Assembly (NCBI GenBank): GCA_910587395.1
Contig: CAJULJ010000011.1
Span: 1-62,102 of the forward strand
Length of the DNA stretch: 62,102 nt
DNA from: an uncultured Oscillospiraceae bacterium
GTDB taxonomy: Bacteria; Bacillota; Clostridia; Oscillospirales; Oscillospiraceae
Direction: 5' to 3'
Shown: positions 14,873 through 24,155 of the stretch, piece by piece
How the letters are laid out: each line of letters starts with the position of its first letter
How positions within the stretch are numbered: the stretch's first letter is position 1
Translations under genes and position numbers: made by a program
The notes under the pieces: generated by a model
Told to the model about the DNA's origin: nothing
Seen by the model: only the letters and a program-made list of their open reading frames with translations
Database searches by the model: none

Positions 14873-17446
14873 CTATTTGATAAATTTTCCCAGAAGCCGC
14901 ATCACTTCGCTCACGTCGATGGGTTTGGCGATGTGGCCGTTCATGCCGCAGTCTATGCTGCGCTTCACGTCCTCGGCAAAGGCGTCCGCCGTCATGGCGA
15001 TGATGGGCAGGTCGTGGTCGGGCCGGTCCAGGGAACGGATCACCTGAGTGGCCTCATACCCGCCCATGATGGGCATACGCACGTCCATCAGCACGGCGTC
15101 ATAATAGCCCGCCGGGGATTTCTGGAGCATTTCCACACAAATCTGCCCGTTTTCCGCCCAGTCCAGGATCAATCCCTCCTCGCTGAGCAGCTCGGAGGCA
15201 ATCTCCCAGTTCAGCTCGTTGTCCTCGGCCAGCAGGATGTGTCTGCCGGACAGGTCCCGGCCCCGTTCTTCCTGCGGCTCGGCGGCCTGGTCGGCCTGGG
15301 GCGTGTCCGCGAACTGCCGCAGGGAGTTGAACAGCGTGGACTTGAACAGCGGCTTGGAGATAAAGCCGGTGATGCCGGCGTTCCGGGCATCCTCCTCGAT
15401 GTCGGCCCAGTCATAGGCGGAGATCAGCAGAATGGGCACATTGTCCCCCAGCTCCTGGCGCATCCGGCGGGCGGTGGCGATGCCGTCCATGCCGGGCAGC
15501 TTCCAATCCAGCAGGATGATATGGTAATCGCTTCCCCGCTGATGGCGCTTGAGCACCATACCGACGGCGTTTTCCCCGTCCAGGGTCCACTCGGCGTTGA
15601 TGCCGATGGATTTCAAGGAGTCCACCGTGGATTCGCACAGCTGCTGGTCGTCGTCCACCACCAGCATGTCCCAGCTGGGGAGTATCATATCCTCCTCCAC
15701 CACCAGAGCCTTCTCCAAGTCCAGGGTGACATTGAACTCGGTGCCGCCGCCCTTCCGACTGCTGACCTGGATGGCGCCGCCCATGGCGTCCATGACGATG
15801 TACTTGGTGATGGCCATGCCCAGGCCGGTGCCCTCGGTGCGGTGGACCCGCGCGCTGTCCTCCCGGGCGAAGGAGTCGAAGATATGCTTCTGGAACTCCT
15901 CGGACATGCCGATGCCGTTGTCCTTCACCTGAATGTGGGTGCGTACGAAATTGTCCCCCTTGGGGGAGTCCTCCTCATAGAGGGCCATGTGGATCTCGCC
16001 CCCGTCGGGGGTGAACTTGATGGCGTTGGACAGCAGGTTGAGCAGCACCTGGTTGAGCCGCACGCTGTCGCACAGCACGTTCTCGGTGGAGATGTCGTGG
16101 ATAAACACGTCGAAATGCTGGTGCTTGGCCTTCACCTGAGGCTGGCAGATAGATACGATGCCGTCCACCACCTCCCGCAGGGACACCTGATCCAGATTGA
16201 GAGTCATCTTGCCGCTCTCGATCTTGGACATGTCCAGCACGTCGTTGATGAGGCCCAGCAGGTGCTTGCTGGACAGTGTGATCTTTTTCAGGCAGTTTTT
16301 CACCTGCTCCGTGTTGTCCAGGTTGGCGGTGGCGATGGCGGTCATGCCCACAATGGCGTTCATGGGGGTGCGGATATCGTGGCTCATATTGGACAGAAAT
16401 TCGCTTTTGGCGCGGTTGGCGTGTTCGGCTTCCTTGCGGGCCTGCTCAGCTGCGGTTCGGGCATTCTCCACGTCCCGGAGCTGCTGCCGGGTGAGGCCGA
16501 AATACTTATAGAACACCAGCAGCAGGGCTGCCAGGATAAGAACGGCGCTGAGAACGGTCAGGCTGCCCCACTCCCGGCTGAAGCGGGTGACGATGGAGTC
16601 CATGGTGCCGTAGGGCATAAAGGTGATGAGGTACCACTCGGAATAGGGCAGACTGGTACAGTACAGATGGTAGCGCTCCCCGTCCATGGTGAACTCGTTG
16701 GAGTAGTCCTCGCCTTGATCCATCGCGGCGGACAGCGCGTCCACATACTGCTGAGGGGTCATCCCGTTGACGCTTTCATAAAGCGCGTGAACCCGCTCAA
16801 AGTAATTGTTGCGGTAAGCGTCGTTGGTGCGGATGACAAAGGAGCCGTCTCGCCGGATGATAAAGGAGTAGGCCCGCTCGTTGTTCTCCTCCAGGGAAAG
16901 GTTGTCGCTGATGTATTCCGCCGGCAGTCCGACCACCAAAGCCACGCAGTCGTGCTCCGGGGCGGAGGGCCAGGGAGAGGGCGCACCCAGCAGGATCACC
17001 TTTTCCCCTGAGGCGTTGGTGCCGATGGCCACCTTTTGCTGCTCCTTGTTCAGGGAGTCCAGAAAGGGCTGAGGATCGGTGACCGTCAGCTGGGAGCCGT
17101 AGAGCATCTCCAGGCTTCCGTCGCTGGCGCAAAAGCCCAGGTAGGTAAAGTCTCGAGCCTGGGCCTGGGCAATGAGATTCTCCTGGAGCGTTCGGCTGGT
17201 GTGGATCTCGGAGGAAGGGATGGTGTCCGCTAGTGTCTTGAGCTGGTTCATCTGCAGGCCGATGATGCTCTCAAAGTGGATGGAAATCTGCTGGCTCATG
17301 CTGGACATGTACAGTGTGCCCACCTCGTTGATGGTGCGGGCGCTCTGGACGCTCATGTGAAAGGCCAGAAAGGAAAAGACGCATACGCACAGCAGTGCCA
17401 CGCCGATCAGGCTGATGACCAAAAACCTGGCCGTTTTGTTTTTCAT
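14873..17446 (-). CDS. Hybrid sensor histidine kinase (sensor-HisKA-HATPase-REC-REC)
   Basis: 857 residues. TM1 is near 8-30, followed by an extracellular sensing region of about 260 residues and TM2 near 298-320. The HisKA box is SHDIRTPMNAI with phospho-accepting His356. HATPase boxes are NLLSNAIKFTPDGG, DNGIGM and GTGLGM. The first receiver has LLDWKLPGMDG and the second VLMDVRMPIMGG, each with the phosphorylatable Asp. The start overlaps the Hpt stop by 4 nt (ATGA). With the separate Hpt and REC protein upstream it forms a complete phosphorelay set. The ligand is unknown. Confidence 0.93.
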   Translation of the reverse strand: MKNKTARFLVISLIGVALLCVCVFSFLAFHMSVQSARTINEVGTLYMSSMSQQISIHFESIIGLQMNQLKTLADTIPSSEIHTSRTLQENLIAQAQARDFTYLGFCASDGSLEMLYGSQLTVTDPQPFLDSLNKEQQKVAIGTNASGEKVILLGAPSPWPSAPEHDCVALVVGLPAEYISDNLSLEENNERAYSFIIRRDGSFVIRTNDAYRNNYFERVHALYESVNGMTPQQYVDALSAAMDQGEDYSNEFTMDGERYHLYCTSLPYSEWYLITFMPYGTMDSIVTRFSREWGSLTVLSAVLILAALLLVFYKYFGLTRQQLRDVENARTAAEQARKEAEHANRAKSEFLSNMSHDIRTPMNAIVGMTAIATANLDNTEQVKNCLKKITLSSKHLLGLINDVLDMSKIESGKMTLNLDQVSLREVVDGIVSICQPQVKAKHQHFDVFIHDISTENVLCDSVRLNQVLLNLLSNAIKFTPDGGEIHMALYEEDSPKGDNFVRTHIQVKDNGIGMSEEFQKHIFDSFAREDSARVHRTEGTGLGMAITKYIVMDAMGGAIQVSSRKGGGTEFNVTLDLEKALVVEEDMILPSWDMLVVDDDQQLCESTVDSLKSIGINAEWTLDGENAVGMVLKRHQRGSDYHIILLDWKLPGMDGIATARRMRQELGDNVPILLISAYDWADIEEDARNAGITGFISKPLFKSTLFNSLRQFADTPQADQAAEPQEERGRDLSGRHILLAEDNELNWEIASELLSEEGLILDWAENGQICVEMLQKSPAGYYDAVLMDVRMPIMGGYEATQVIRSLDRPDHDLPIIAMTADAFAEDVKRSIDCGMNGHIAKPIDVSEVMRLLGKFIK

Positions 17447-17811
17447 CCCGCGACACCGCCCTGAAAAGCCTGAATGGCTTGATAGGCGCGGTCATAGTCC
17501 GCCTTTACCCGGGCGATCAGATCCTCCTCGCCGGCCTGGGCGGGCCTGCCGTCCCGCAGGGCTTCGGTGAGGGCCTCGCTGGAGTCCAGCAGGGTGTTGA
17601 AGGCCAGGTTGGCGCACACACCCTTGATGGTGTGGGCGGCACGGAAGGCCTCCTCTCGGTCTCCCGCCGCCAGCGAGTCGCACAGCAGCTGATAGCTGCC
17701 GTCGTTCAAGAATTTCAGCACGAACTTCTGCACCAGCCGCTCGCTGCGCAGACGGCCCATAGCCTCGTCATAGTCGCCGCCTAAAGCGGCGTAGCACTCC
17801 TGCAACGTCAT
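17443..17811 (-). CDS. Hpt-domain phosphotransfer protein
   Basis: 122 residues, a single histidine phosphotransfer four-helix domain. The phospho-accepting residue is His60 in AAHTIKGVCANLAF. Such proteins shuttle phosphate between hybrid-kinase receivers and response regulators. It lies between the REC/HD-GYP/GGDEF gene (12-nt gap) and the hybrid kinase (4-nt overlap), which makes these its likely partners. Confidence 0.9.
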   Translation of the reverse strand: MTLQECYAALGGDYDEAMGRLRSERLVQKFVLKFLNDGSYQLLCDSLAAGDREEAFRAAHTIKGVCANLAFNTLLDSSEALTEALRDGRPAQAGEEDLIARVKADYDRAYQAIQAFQGGVAG

Positions 17812-17823
17812 GTGTGCTCCTCC

Positions 17824-19929
17824 TTATATGAGTTCCGCGCTATCCTCACCGTCGATGGGGGACACCGCCGATTTGTCTCCGCCCATCTGGGCGTGTTCGC
17901 GGTGGTAGTAGCTGTAATGGCCCTTGCCGCTGTTTTTCACCACGTAAAGGGCCTCGTCCGCCCGGCGGAACAGGGTTTCATAGTCCGCCTCCACCATCTC
18001 GGTGCTGGCCACGCCCATGCTCACCGAAATGGTAAAGTCCTCATAGACTCCGCCGTTGACCCGGTTGTAGATGCCGTCAATGGTGGACTCCAGGTCGGCT
18101 TTATATTCCAGGAAAATGAGGAATTCGTCCCCGCCCACCCGGGCGGCGATGTCGCCGCCTCGGATGCCGTGGCGCATCCGCTCGGCCAGGAATTTCAGCA
18201 CCTGATCGCCGAACATGTGGCCGTAGGTGTCGTTGGCGGACTTGAAGTAATCCAGATCCAGGATGGCCAGGGCATAGTTTCCGGCCGGACGGTCGGCCAG
18301 CCGCTCCATGATGCGCATTTTGGCGTAGTCCCGGTTGAGCAGGCCGGTGAGGGCGTCGTGGGAGGCCTGCCGCTCCAGATTCTCCAGATGGAGGCGGGAG
18401 GAGTGGATGTCCAGCGCCTTGCCGATGCAGCCGGTATACCGGGGCGGCTCCTCCGAGGACCAGGAGGCCCGGGCGATGATCCGGTGCCAGCGCTCCTCCC
18501 CCTCCACCGGAAGCTTGCAGTCGTAGGTCACAACAGGGCTGCCCGGCGTGGTGGAGTGGAGCATATCCGCCAGATTTTCCAGGTCGCTGTCCTGGATCAG
18601 GGCTCTGGCCTGCGGGTCCTGATAGGGATCCATCAGCGTTTCGGGCAGGCCCAGCTTTTCCGCGCCCCAGGTGCTCAGCACTATGGACGGGGGTGTGACG
18701 GTATACTCAAACTGGATCTCCTTGGTGAGGGAGGCGAAGAAGCTGTACTTCATCCGTTCGTGCTCCAGCAGCTCCAGCGTGCGCTCGGAGGCGGTGAGCT
18801 CCTCGTGCTTGTGCAGCTCCCGGGCGATGTTCTGCATCTCCCGGCGGCTGCGGCTGTCCAGACTGTCGCTGTTGAGCTCCTCCAGGATCACGTCGGCGCA
18901 CTCCCGCAGGCAGTCCATCAACAGAGGGTTGAAGGTGCCGCACTCCCCGTTGAGGATCATGTTCACCGCCTGATCGTGGGAGAAGGCGGGCTTGTATACC
19001 CGCTCGGAGGTCAGCGCGTCGTACACGTCGGCCAGTGCTACGATCTGGGCGGAGATGGGAATTTCGTCCTCCTTCAGCCCGTCGGGGTAGCCCCGGCCGT
19101 CCCACCGCTCATGATGCCAGCGGCAGATCTGGTACGCGGCCTTCACCAGCGGCTCGTCCTGATAAAAGGGAAGGGCCTCCAGCATCTCCGCGCCCACCAT
19201 GGAGTGGGTCTTCATAATGGCGAACTCCTCGTCGGTAAAGCGCCCCGGCTTGTTGAGGATTTCCTCCGGAATGGCGATCTTGCCGATGTCGTGGAGGGCG
19301 GAGGCGGTGCTGATGACGGAGATGTCCGTCTGGGTCAGGCGGTACTTGTCCGTTTTGCGCAGCAGGAACTTCAGCAGCGTCTCGGTGAGGGTATGTACAT
19401 GGCGCACATGCATCCCGCTCTCGCCGTTGCGGAACTCCACGATATGGCTGAGTATGTCGATCATCAGGCTGCTGCGCTGTTCCTTTTCGTAGATCTGCTC
19501 GGCCACCATGGCGGTCAGGCGCTTCTGCTTGGCGTACAGCAGGATGGTGTTCACCACCCGCCGGTGGACGATCAGTGCGTCAAAGGGACGGCTGATGAAG
19601 TCGGTGATGCCCAGCTCAAAGGCCCGCTCGATGTGGCTGGAGCCCCGCTCTGCGGAGATCATGATCACCGGGATGTCCTCGATCCAATGGTATTTGTTCA
19701 TCAGATCAAGCACGCCGAAGCCGTCCATTTTGGGCATGACGATGTCCAACAGCACCAAAGAGATCTCCGGGCCGTGCTTTTGCAGCTGGGCCACGCCCTC
19801 CCTGCCGTTCTCCGCCTCAATGATGTCGAACTCATTGCCCAGCATGTCCGCCAGGATGGCGCGGTTCATTTCTGAGTCGTCGATGATGAGTATGGTTTGC
19901 TTGCCGGTCATTTGCTCCAAGGCATCCAT
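17824..19929 (-). CDS. Response regulator with HD-GYP and GGDEF domains (c-di-GMP turnover)
   Basis: 701 residues from the ATG at 19929, chosen because the promoter at 20035-20064 places the transcript start downstream of the longer reading frame. REC (about 9-125) has LLDIVMPKMDG. HD-GYP (about 150-345) has LHDIGK and HHERWDGRGYP near 270. A PAS-like region comes next, then GGDEF at 599-603. An RGGD inhibitory site stands exactly five residues before GGDEF. Both the phosphodiesterase and cyclase motifs are intact, so the protein may make and break c-di-GMP. Its location just upstream of the flagellar operon suggests motility control. Confidence 0.93.
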   Translation of the reverse strand: MDALEQMTGKQTILIIDDSEMNRAILADMLGNEFDIIEAENGREGVAQLQKHGPEISLVLLDIVMPKMDGFGVLDLMNKYHWIEDIPVIMISAERGSSHIERAFELGITDFISRPFDALIVHRRVVNTILLYAKQKRLTAMVAEQIYEKEQRSSLMIDILSHIVEFRNGESGMHVRHVHTLTETLLKFLLRKTDKYRLTQTDISVISTASALHDIGKIAIPEEILNKPGRFTDEEFAIMKTHSMVGAEMLEALPFYQDEPLVKAAYQICRWHHERWDGRGYPDGLKEDEIPISAQIVALADVYDALTSERVYKPAFSHDQAVNMILNGECGTFNPLLMDCLRECADVILEELNSDSLDSRSRREMQNIARELHKHEELTASERTLELLEHERMKYSFFASLTKEIQFEYTVTPPSIVLSTWGAEKLGLPETLMDPYQDPQARALIQDSDLENLADMLHSTTPGSPVVTYDCKLPVEGEERWHRIIARASWSSEEPPRYTGCIGKALDIHSSRLHLENLERQASHDALTGLLNRDYAKMRIMERLADRPAGNYALAILDLDYFKSANDTYGHMFGDQVLKFLAERMRHGIRGGDIAARVGGDEFLIFLEYKADLESTIDGIYNRVNGGVYEDFTISVSMGVASTEMVEADYETLFRRADEALYVVKNSGKGHYSYYHREHAQMGGDKSAVSPIDGEDSAELI

Positions 19930-20034
19930 CCCCTTTTTCTGAGCATAGCGATGTGCTGGGGCCGTTCGCGGGTCCCGGCCGGACCTGTTCCCCTGATTTT
20001 GGTCAACAGGGCAAAATTCCACAGGATATTCTAT

Positions 20035-20064
20035 ATTATAGCACAGCTTGTGGGAGAAAGACAA
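20035..20064 (-). promoter_or_regulatory. Sigma-A promoter of the phosphorelay operon
   Basis: On the minus strand TTGTCT (20059-20064), an 18-nt spacer, then TATAAT (20035-20040). The start near 20028 gives a leader of about 100 nt. Confidence 0.7.
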
Positions 20065-20118
20065 GGATAATTTTGGAATTTTGAGGGGCACTTCTTCTGG
20101 AAAATAATGCGTTCCCTC

Positions 20119-20147
20119 TTTACATTTTCCCCCATTAGGTATACAAT
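20119..20147 (+). promoter_or_regulatory. Sigma-A promoter of the MBL nuclease gene
   Basis: TTTACA (20119-20124), a 17-nt spacer, then TACAAT (20142-20147), about 50 nt before the ATG at 20200. It is divergent from the promoter at 20035-20064. Confidence 0.6.
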
Positions 20148-20199
20148 GCAATTATAAAACCTGCACAATAATGGCAGAGAGAATAGAGGTGCATTTTGG

Positions 20200-21795
20200 A
20201 TGAAACTTACATTCTTCGGCGCGGCCAAGGCGGTTACAGGCAGCTGCCACTGTGTGGAGGCCAACGGACACAAGGTGCTGGTGGACTGCGGCCTCCAGCA
20301 GGGCAAGGACGAGCGGGACAACCGGGAGCTGGATTTCGCCCCGTCCTACATCGACGATGTGGTGGTCACCCACGCCCACATCGACCACTCAGGCCGCATT
20401 CCCCTGCTGGTGAAGCAGGGCTTTGCGGGCAACATCTACTGCACCCGGCTGACGGCGGAGCTGTTGTCCATCATGCTGCGGGACTCCGCCCAGATCCAGG
20501 AGAACGACGCGGCCTACGAGAACCAGAAAGGCAAGCGTGCGGGCCGGGAGCCGGTGGAGCCGCTGTACACCCTGCCGGACGTGGAGAAGGCCCTGCGGCA
20601 CATCGTCAGGGTGGAGTACGGCCAGGAGGTGGAGATCACCGACGGCATCAAAATCTGTTTTGTGGACGCGGGGCATCTGCTGGGGTCCGCCTGCGTGGAG
20701 ATGTGGCTGACGGAGAATGAGGTAACGAAAAAGATTGTGTTTTCCGGCGACATCGGCAACAAAAAAACCCCCATCATCCGCTCTCCTCAGCCCATCGCCG
20801 AGGCGGACTATGTGGTCACCGAGAGCACCTACGGCGACCGTCTGCACAATGTAAAGGAGAAGCCCGACTACTCCGCCGAGCTGGCCGAGGTCATTGAGGA
20901 GACGCTGTCCCGGGGGGGCAATCTGGTGATCCCCTCCTTCGCCGTGGGCCGAACTCAGGAGCTGCTGTACTTCATCCGGCAGATCAAGGAGCAGCATCTG
21001 GTGGGGTGCGACTCCGATTTCCAGGTGTACGTGGACTCTCCGCTGGCGGGGGCGGCCACCGAGATTTTTTCCGGCGACCTCACCGGCTATCTGGACGAGG
21101 AGTCGGCGGAGAAGCTGCGGGGCGGGGCGCTGTTCCGCTTCCCGGGGCTGAACATCACCGAGAGCACCGACGAGTCCCGGGGGCTGAATCTGGACCCCAG
21201 GCCCAAGGTTATTATCTCCGCCTCCGGCATGTGCGACGCGGGCCGCATCCGCCACCATTTGAAGCACAACCTCTGGCGGCCGGAGTCCACCATCCTGTTT
21301 GTGGGCTATCAGGCGGAGGGCTCGCTGGGACGGCGGATTCTGGACGGGGCCCAGCACGTGAAGCTGTTCGGTGAGGAGATTGCCGTGCGGGCCAGGATCG
21401 TCCGGTTCCACGGCCTCAGTTCCCACGCGGACCGGGATGGGCTGGTGCGGTGGATCAATACATACACACCCAAGCCCCAGCATGTGTTTGTGGTCCATGG
21501 CGACGAGCGGGCCGCGGTGAATTATACCCAGACCTTGACCGAGCTGGGCTTTGCCGCTCACGCGCCCAACTATGAGGAGGTCTATGACCTGCTGGAGAAC
21601 CGGATGATTGCTCCGGGTATCGTGCTGGAGCCCAAGGCGGCCCCGGTCGATCTGGGGTCCCCCGCTTACCGGCGTTTGGAGGACATCGGCAGGAAGCTTA
21701 TGGATGTCATCGCCCACAACAAGGGTGGCTCCAACAAGGACCTGGGCAAATTCGCCGACCAGATCCGGGCGCTCATCTCCAAGTGGGACAGGTGA
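20200..21795 (+). CDS. MBL-fold beta-CASP ribonuclease (CPSF/YSH1-type)
   Basis: 531 residues. The zinc-binding HAHIDHSG motif is near residue 61. Further metal ligands (GHLLGSA, SGDIG), a beta-CASP insertion (VVTESTYGDR, SFAVGRTQEL) and the C-terminal RNA-specificity motif (HGLSSHADRDG) follow. The family resembles eukaryotic CPSF73 and acts in RNA processing or decay. The substrate here is not known. GAGGT is spaced 9 nt from the ATG. The gene stands alone between a divergent promoter and its own terminator. Confidence 0.92.
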   Translation: MKLTFFGAAKAVTGSCHCVEANGHKVLVDCGLQQGKDERDNRELDFAPSYIDDVVVTHAHIDHSGRIPLLVKQGFAGNIYCTRLTAELLSIMLRDSAQIQENDAAYENQKGKRAGREPVEPLYTLPDVEKALRHIVRVEYGQEVEITDGIKICFVDAGHLLGSACVEMWLTENEVTKKIVFSGDIGNKKTPIIRSPQPIAEADYVVTESTYGDRLHNVKEKPDYSAELAEVIEETLSRGGNLVIPSFAVGRTQELLYFIRQIKEQHLVGCDSDFQVYVDSPLAGAATEIFSGDLTGYLDEESAEKLRGGALFRFPGLNITESTDESRGLNLDPRPKVIISASGMCDAGRIRHHLKHNLWRPESTILFVGYQAEGSLGRRILDGAQHVKLFGEEIAVRARIVRFHGLSSHADRDGLVRWINTYTPKPQHVFVVHGDERAAVNYTQTLTELGFAAHAPNYEEVYDLLENRMIAPGIVLEPKAAPVDLGSPAYRRLEDIGRKLMDVIAHNKGGSNKDLGKFADQIRALISKWDR

Positions 21796-21810
21796 GCATA
21801 TACCGCAAAC

Positions 21811-21844
21811 AAACACCCCGGAGGAATTTTCCTCCGGGGTGTTT
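21811..21844 (+). terminator. Bidirectional terminator
   Basis: AAACACCCCGGAGG and CCTCCGGGGTGTTT form a 14-bp or longer stem between the convergent MBL nuclease gene and the minus-strand glmM operon. T-rich sequence flanks both sides. Confidence 0.85.
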
Positions 21845-21854
21845 CATGACACAG

Positions 21855-22079
21855 TCAAGGCATAACGGCCCACATTGGAGCCAAAAGCAGCAGCGTTCCC
21901 AGCAGAAGGCAGGCAAATCCGCCAATCACTTTAGGGGTGCGGAGCCATGCAAGAAAATTGGCAGGCGCAGCACGACAACATTGATCTAAATTTGGCAATG
22001 AGAAAAGCACCATATAGACGCCGGCCATAATAAGCACGGCGCTAAAAATCAACTCCAAAATCAATCCAGCTGCGCCCAT
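21855..22079 (-). CDS. Small two-TM membrane protein, unknown
   Basis: 74 residues. Two hydrophobic segments (about 5-28 and 52-70) are separated by a Cys/Arg-containing loop (DQCCRAAPANF). I do not recognise the family. A GGTGAAAGT site precedes the ATG, and it lies 18 nt after the glmM stop, so it is probably the last gene of that operon. Confidence 0.6.
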   Translation of the reverse strand: MGAAGLILELIFSAVLIMAGVYMVLFSLPNLDQCCRAAPANFLAWLRTPKVIGGFACLLLGTLLLLAPMWAVMP

Positions 22080-22097
22080 ACTTTCACCGCTAAAATT

Positions 22098-23465
22098 TTA
22101 TTCCGCTTGATGCCCCTGGGCGATGATCACGTCCACCACCCGCTGGGCCAGGCTCTGGCATTGGTCCTTTTCCGGTGCCTCCACCATCACCCGCACCACC
22201 GGCTCGGTGCCGGACTCCCGCACCAGGATGCGGCCGGTGTCGCCCAGCTCATCGGCTACGGCCTTCACTGCCGCCTGCACGGCGGGATCGTCCTGGGCGG
22301 TCTTTTTGTCCTTTACCCGCACGTTGATGAGCACCTGGGGATAGATGGCCACCGGCTCGGCCAGACGGCTCAGCGTCTCCTTCTTTGCCATCATGACCTC
22401 CATGATTTTCAGGGAGGTGAGGATGCCGTCCCCTGTCCGGGCGTACTTGGAGAAGATGATGTGTCCCGACTGCTCGCCGCCCAGGCGGTGCCCGCCGTGG
22501 ACCATCTCTTCATATACGTACTTATCTCCCACGGCGGTCTTGGCGTACCCCACACCCGCCGCGTCGAACGCCTTGTACAGCCCGAAGTTGGACATGACGG
22601 TGGTGACCACCGTGCTGGTCAGCAGCTTGCCCCGCTCCTTCATATATACGGCGTACAGGTACATGATCTGGTCGCCGTTGACCACGTTCCCCTTCTCGTC
22701 CACGGCCAGGCAGCGGTCCGCGTCGCCGTCAAAGGCGAAGCCTGCGTCGCAGCCGTGCTCCACCACGTATTTGCGCAGTCCGTCGATGTGGGTGGAGCCC
22801 GCGTCCAGGTTGATGTTCAGCCCGTCCGGGTGGTCGTTGATGACGTACACGTCCGCCCCCAGGGAGCGGAACACGTTGGGCGCGATGGCCCAGGCGGAGC
22901 CGTTGGCGCAGTCCAGCGCGATCTTCTTGCCTCGGAAGGAGTACACCGCCAGGGAGATCAGGTAGCCCATGTAGCGGTTCCGGCCCGCGGCGTGGTCCAC
23001 GATGCTGCCTACCGATTCGTTGGCGGCAAAGGGCAGCTTGGCCACGGGCTGTCCGTACAGCTCCAGATGACCGTCCAGATAGTCCTCCACCAGCCGGATG
23101 GTGGACTCGTCCATCTTCTCCCCCTCCCGGTTGAGCAGTTTGATGCCGTTGTCGTAGTAGGGATTATGGGAGGCGGAGATCATCACGCCGCAGTCGAAGC
23201 CGTCCGTCCGGGTGACATAGGACACGGACGGCGTGGTGGTGACATGGAGCAGATACACGTCCGCCCCGGAGGCCGCCATGCCCGCGCTGATGGCGTACTC
23301 CAGCACGTAGCTGGAGCGGCGAGTGTCCTTGCCCACCACGATGCGGGCCTTGTGCTCCCGGCCGTAGTACCAGCCCAGGAACCGGCCCACCTCATAGGCA
23401 TGGTCGGCGGTGAGTTCCACGTTCGCCTTGCCCCGAAACCCGTCGGTACCGAAATATTTACCCAT
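22098..23465 (-). CDS. glmM: Phosphoglucosamine mutase GlmM
   Basis: 455 residues. It converts glucosamine-6-phosphate to glucosamine-1-phosphate for UDP-GlcNAc and wall synthesis. It shows KYFGTDGFRG at the N-terminus, the active-site ISASHNP with phosphoserine near Ser99, the metal loop DGDADR and the C-terminal RESGTEPVVRV. Next to it is a GlmU-like acetyltransferase-domain protein, which supports the pathway call. Confidence 0.96.
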   Translation of the reverse strand: MGKYFGTDGFRGKANVELTADHAYEVGRFLGWYYGREHKARIVVGKDTRRSSYVLEYAISAGMAASGADVYLLHVTTTPSVSYVTRTDGFDCGVMISASHNPYYDNGIKLLNREGEKMDESTIRLVEDYLDGHLELYGQPVAKLPFAANESVGSIVDHAAGRNRYMGYLISLAVYSFRGKKIALDCANGSAWAIAPNVFRSLGADVYVINDHPDGLNINLDAGSTHIDGLRKYVVEHGCDAGFAFDGDADRCLAVDEKGNVVNGDQIMYLYAVYMKERGKLLTSTVVTTVMSNFGLYKAFDAAGVGYAKTAVGDKYVYEEMVHGGHRLGGEQSGHIIFSKYARTGDGILTSLKIMEVMMAKKETLSRLAEPVAIYPQVLINVRVKDKKTAQDDPAVQAAVKAVADELGDTGRILVRESGTEPVVRVMVEAPEKDQCQSLAQRVVDVIIAQGHQAE

Positions 23466-23468
23466 AAA

Positions 23469-24137
23469 TCAGTCTTCCTTTCGCTTGGGGACGATGACCC
23501 CGCCCGTCTTATAGATGCTCTCCGGCGGCACCACGCCCCGGACGCAGGAGACGGGGTAGATATTGCTGTGGGGGCCGATGACAGTGCCCGGGTTGAGCAC
23601 GCTGTTGCAGCCCACCTCCACAAAGTCGCCCAGGATCGCGCCGAACTTCTTCCGGCCCGTCTCGATGGCCTCGCCCTCGTTCTTTACCACCACCGGCGTC
23701 TTGTCGGATTTCACGTTGGAGGTGATGGACCCCGCGCCCATGTGGCTTTTGTAGCCCAGGATGGAGTCGCCCACGTAATTATAGTGGGGCGTCTGCACGT
23801 TGTCAAACAAAATCACGTTTTTCAGCTCCACGGAATTGCCGACGACGCAGTCGGCCCCCACCAGGGCGGAGCCACGGATGAAGGCGCAGTGGCGTATTTC
23901 AGTGTGGGGCCCGATGATGCACGGCGCGCCCAAAAAGGCGGAGTGGGCGATTTGGGCCGTCTGGTGCACCCAGATATGGCGTCCCATCTCCTCATACTCG
24001 TCCCCCAGCGTGGGGCCGATTCTCATAATCAAATCCTGGATGCCGTCCAGCGCCTGCCAGGGGTATTCAAATCGGGCCAGATATTCCCCGGCCAGGGTGC
24101 GGCTCAAGTCAAACAGCCCGGTTGTGTTCAAATTCAT
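23469..24137 (-). CDS. Left-handed beta-helix acyltransferase, GlmU C-domain-like
   Basis: 222 residues of hexapeptide repeats after a short N-terminal region. It lacks the GlmU uridylyltransferase domain and its GxGTRM motif. The middle (PHYNYVGDSILG, then MGAGSITSN) aligns with the GlmU acetyltransferase region HLTYLGD / GAGTITCNY, including the catalytic-type His. It may acetylate glucosamine-1-phosphate made by the adjacent GlmM, or be a related regulator. AGGAGG precedes the ATG and it ends 3 nt before glmM. Confidence 0.82.
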   Translation of the reverse strand: MNLNTTGLFDLSRTLAGEYLARFEYPWQALDGIQDLIMRIGPTLGDEYEEMGRHIWVHQTAQIAHSAFLGAPCIIGPHTEIRHCAFIRGSALVGADCVVGNSVELKNVILFDNVQTPHYNYVGDSILGYKSHMGAGSITSNVKSDKTPVVVKNEGEAIETGRKKFGAILGDFVEVGCNSVLNPGTVIGPHSNIYPVSCVRGVVPPESIYKTGGVIVPKRKED

Positions 24138-24155
24138 AGGTGGGACCTCCTTGTT

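Noticed and set aside
17812..19875. 687-codon plus-strand open frame
   Set aside because: Antisense to the HD-GYP/GGDEF gene, whose motifs are intact; the opposing frame has no domain.
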